Shown here piece by piece: positions 6,781-8,370 of a stretch of 8,370 bases of DNA. Location: the NCBI GenBank assembly GCA_964572475.1, contig CAZNEZ010000069.1, positions 1 to 8,370 of the forward strand, written 5' to 3'. The position numbers and the translations under genes were made by a program. The first letter of the stretch is position 1. Each line of letters opens with the position of its first letter. The notes beneath the pieces are model-generated. The model was not told the origin of the DNA and made no database searches. It was given only the letters and a program-made list of their open reading frames with translations. This stretch comes from CAZNEZ01 sp964572475. GTDB taxonomy: Bacteria > Bacillota > Clostridia > Lachnospirales > Lachnospiraceae.

Positions 6781-7128
6781 ATGGAAGAAAAATTAATGAT
6801 GCTAGCCGAATGGGGCGTTAATATCGAAGAAACAATGGAAAGGTTTTTAGATGATAAAGAATTATATGTAAGTATGCTTGGAAGATTTGCAGAGGATGAA
6901 GAGTTTACACAACTTGGCAATGCTATTTCAACTAAGGAATACAATCAGGCCTTTGAATATGCTCATTCTCTTAAGGGTGTATCAGCTAATCTCGGACTTA
7001 CCCCATTGTATGTTGCAATTTGTGAAATTGTTGAACCATTGCGTAATGAAGAGTATGATAATCTGAATTTACTGTATCAAGCAGTTATGGACAGATTTGA
7101 AGAAGCAAAAAAGATAATTATGCAGTAA
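6781..7128 (+). CDS. HPt (histidine phosphotransfer) domain protein
   Basis: A 115-residue, all-helical cytoplasmic protein consisting of a single HPt domain. The motif AHSLKGVSANLGL (61-73) holds the phospho-accepting histidine H62, the neighbouring K65 and G66, and the NLG turn typical of four-helix HPt modules. Such proteins relay phosphate between response-regulator receiver domains in multistep phosphorelays. The ATG at 6781 has AAAGGA ending 9 nt upstream. No histidine kinase or receiver domain is encoded in the window, so its partners are elsewhere. It lies between the serS terminator and the protease gene (10-bp gap downstream), so it may be co-transcribed with the protease. The family call is firm; the pathway is unknown. 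Confidence 0.9.
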   Translation: MEEKLMMLAEWGVNIEETMERFLDDKELYVSMLGRFAEDEEFTQLGNAISTKEYNQAFEYAHSLKGVSANLGLTPLYVAICEIVEPLRNEEYDNLNLLYQAVMDRFEEAKKIIMQ

Positions 7129-7922
7129 TTGTATAACTATGGTAATCATAGGATTAAGTAAACATATTAATAGTTGGGATAACATGGATGATCAAAAATT
7201 AGAAAATCTACTAAATCTTGCTCTTTCTGCTACTGAGGAGGAAAGGATAAAATCTCAGAATCTAAACATTGGATATGATGAGATAAATAAGACATGGGAA
7301 GTTATTGTAAAATACAATGGCGATATTAGCTTTTTAAATGAAATGGGAATTGATGTTGTATTTTTATTAGGGCAATATGCTATTTTAACATTAGATGAAA
7401 GTAAAATATTGTATTTGAGTAAATTAGATGAGATTATTTATATTGAAAAACCAAAGAGGCTTTTTTTCCAGATTGAAAATGGGAAAAGAGCCTCTTGTAT
7501 AAATAGTCTTCAAACTAAAGAAAGCAGCAATACGAATAGTAATCTGAATAATAATCAAAAAAATAACCTATATGGTGCTGGTGTTATTTTGGGTTTTGCA
7601 GATTCGGGTATTGATTATAATCATCCATTATTTAAAAATAAAGATAATAGCAGTAAAATATTAGAAATATGGGATCAAACGTCAGCGTATGGGAATCCAC
7701 CATCTGGATATAGCATAGGAACAGTATTTACAAAAGAACAGCTTGAATCAAATAATAGTTTACCTACTAAGGATTTATCAGGTCATGGCACGCATGTAGC
7801 TGGAATTGCATCTGCTGTTGCACCTGAAAGTCAGATTATCATGGTTAAACTGGGTACACAGAGAGCCAATTCATTTCCGAGAACAAGTGAATTGATGCAA
7901 GCTGTAGATTATCTTGTAACAG

Positions 7923-7933
7923 AAAGGAATTGA
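7923..7933 (+). other. First frameshift point in the S8 protease gene
   Basis: The reading frame ends with codons for TERN and a TGA, while the next frame already encodes GIELNRPIAINLS across the same bases. Removing one A from the AAA run at 7923-7925, or from the AA at 7928-7929, joins the two parts into an uninterrupted subtilase core. The break is a single-base event next to a short homopolymer. Confidence 0.75.
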
Positions 7934-8261
7934 ACTTAATAGGCCTATTGCCATAAACCTTAGCTTTGGAAATACCTATGGTTCACATGCAGGAACTTCG
8001 CTGTTAGAAACATTTATCAGTTCGGCTGCTGACAGGAGCATTAACACAATTGTGGTTGGCAGTGGAAATGAAGGTGCTATGGGTGGGCATTATCATGGTA
8101 AACTTGGAAAAAGAACCGTTACTTCATCTGGCACTGGCGAAAAAGTTGAACTGGCAATAGGAATGTATGAGACTTCAATCAATCTACAATTATGGAAAAG
8201 ATATAATGATATATTTAGTATTGATATGATAGCTCCATCGGGTAGGGAAACTGGTCCAATT

Positions 8262-8270
8262 GGGGGGGGG
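8262..8270 (+). repeat. Nine-G homopolymer at the second protease frameshift
   Basis: A run of nine G lies in otherwise AT-rich DNA. With nine G the frame reads GGGIGNL and stops. With eight G it reads GGGLGTYRYTLDN and stays open to the window end, giving the more family-like sequence. The tract is therefore the exact point of the shift. It could be a slippage-prone contingency tract or a sequencing miscount. Confidence 0.8.
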
Positions 8271-8370
8271 ATTGGGAACTTATAGATATACTCTCGATAA
8301 TGTTGAATTACTTATTTACTATGGAGAACCCGCACCATACAGCCAATATCAGGAAATATACATTGATTTT

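Larger units (their letters stand above)
7139..8370 (+). pseudogene. S8 (subtilisin-like, CspB/C-like) protease, two frameshifts, 3' end outside window
   Basis: Three consecutive reading frames together encode one clostridial S8 protease. Frame A (7139-7933) has a propeptide-like N-terminus, catalytic Asp in FADSGID (D155) and catalytic His in GHGTHVAG (H216). It stops at TGA 7931-7933. Frame B, open across the break, continues with ELNRPIAINLSFGNTYG and the oxyanion-hole Asn in GSGNEGA (8058-8078), ending at TAG 8283. Frame C resumes with GTYRYTLDN at 8275 and runs to the window end in what is probably the inserted beta-rich domain of this group. The catalytic Ser is expected beyond the edge. 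Each break needs one base removed (or two added). No signal peptide is seen. The start is uncertain: ATG 7139 has no Shine-Dalgarno; Met16 (ATG 7184), preceded by GGGAT, better matches the usual MD-KLENLLNLAL N-terminus. This is a true pseudogene, a phase-variable gene or two sequencing errors. Confidence 0.85.

Noticed and set aside
7922..7935. Programmed +1 frameshift at the TGA of the protease (AAAGGA just upstream, as in prfB-like sites)
   Set aside because: The Shine-Dalgarno-like AAAGGA is too close to the stop, the AAT codon would re-pair poorly on ATT, and a second independent frameshift follows downstream. Simple indels explain both better.
1..8370. Defence island, phage, transposon or CRISPR content
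   Set aside because: No transposase, integrase, nuclease, repeat array, terminal inverted repeat or target-site duplication was seen. The genes are ordinary chromosomal families.

Overview
The window reads as a low-GC (roughly one third G+C) Gram-positive Firmicute chromosome, most likely a Clostridia/Lachnospiraceae gut- or rumen-type anaerobe. The reasons are the AT-rich intergenic DNA, AGGAGG-type ribosome binding sites, a membrane-anchored GH25 muramidase with a Thr-rich linker, a C_GCAxxG_C_C family protein, and a CspB/C-like S8 protease without a signal peptide. The taxonomic call is an inference from gene families, not from a marker gene. No mobile element, CRISPR array, tRNA, rRNA or integration site is visible.

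Layout. (1) 81-1925, minus: a type II membrane-anchored GH25 lysozyme-like wall hydrolase. (2) 2183-3118, plus: cysteine synthase CysK, divergent from the lysozyme. Each of these two genes has a near-consensus sigma-A promoter in the shared 257-bp gap. (3) 3167-5182, minus: a compact operon of an ABC ATPase, an ABC-3 (zinc/manganese/iron) permease and a C_GCAxxG_C_C redox-type protein. It converges on cysK, and the best intrinsic terminator for cysK lies inside the 3' end of the last operon gene. (4) 5336-6613, plus: seryl-tRNA synthetase with its own promoter and a clear terminator. (5) 6781-7128, plus: an orphan HPt phosphotransfer protein. (6) 7139 to the window end, plus: an S8 subtilisin-like protease broken by two net +1 frameshifts, one of them at a run of nine G, and cut off by the window edge.

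How the genes relate. The ABC ATPase and permease form a metal-uptake core without a substrate-binding protein or metalloregulator gene in the window. The trailing cysteine-motif protein is translationally close and probably co-transcribed. CysK makes cysteine, but its link to the neighbouring cysteine-rich protein is positional only. SerS is housekeeping. The HPt gene and the protease may share a transcript.

No convincing undescribed multi-gene system was found. The items most worth a second look are the frameshifted protease with its poly-G tract, the terminator written into a conserved coding motif on the opposite strand, the metal-ABC/C_GCAxxG operon with a dyad over its promoter, and the SerRS with a non-standard motif 3.
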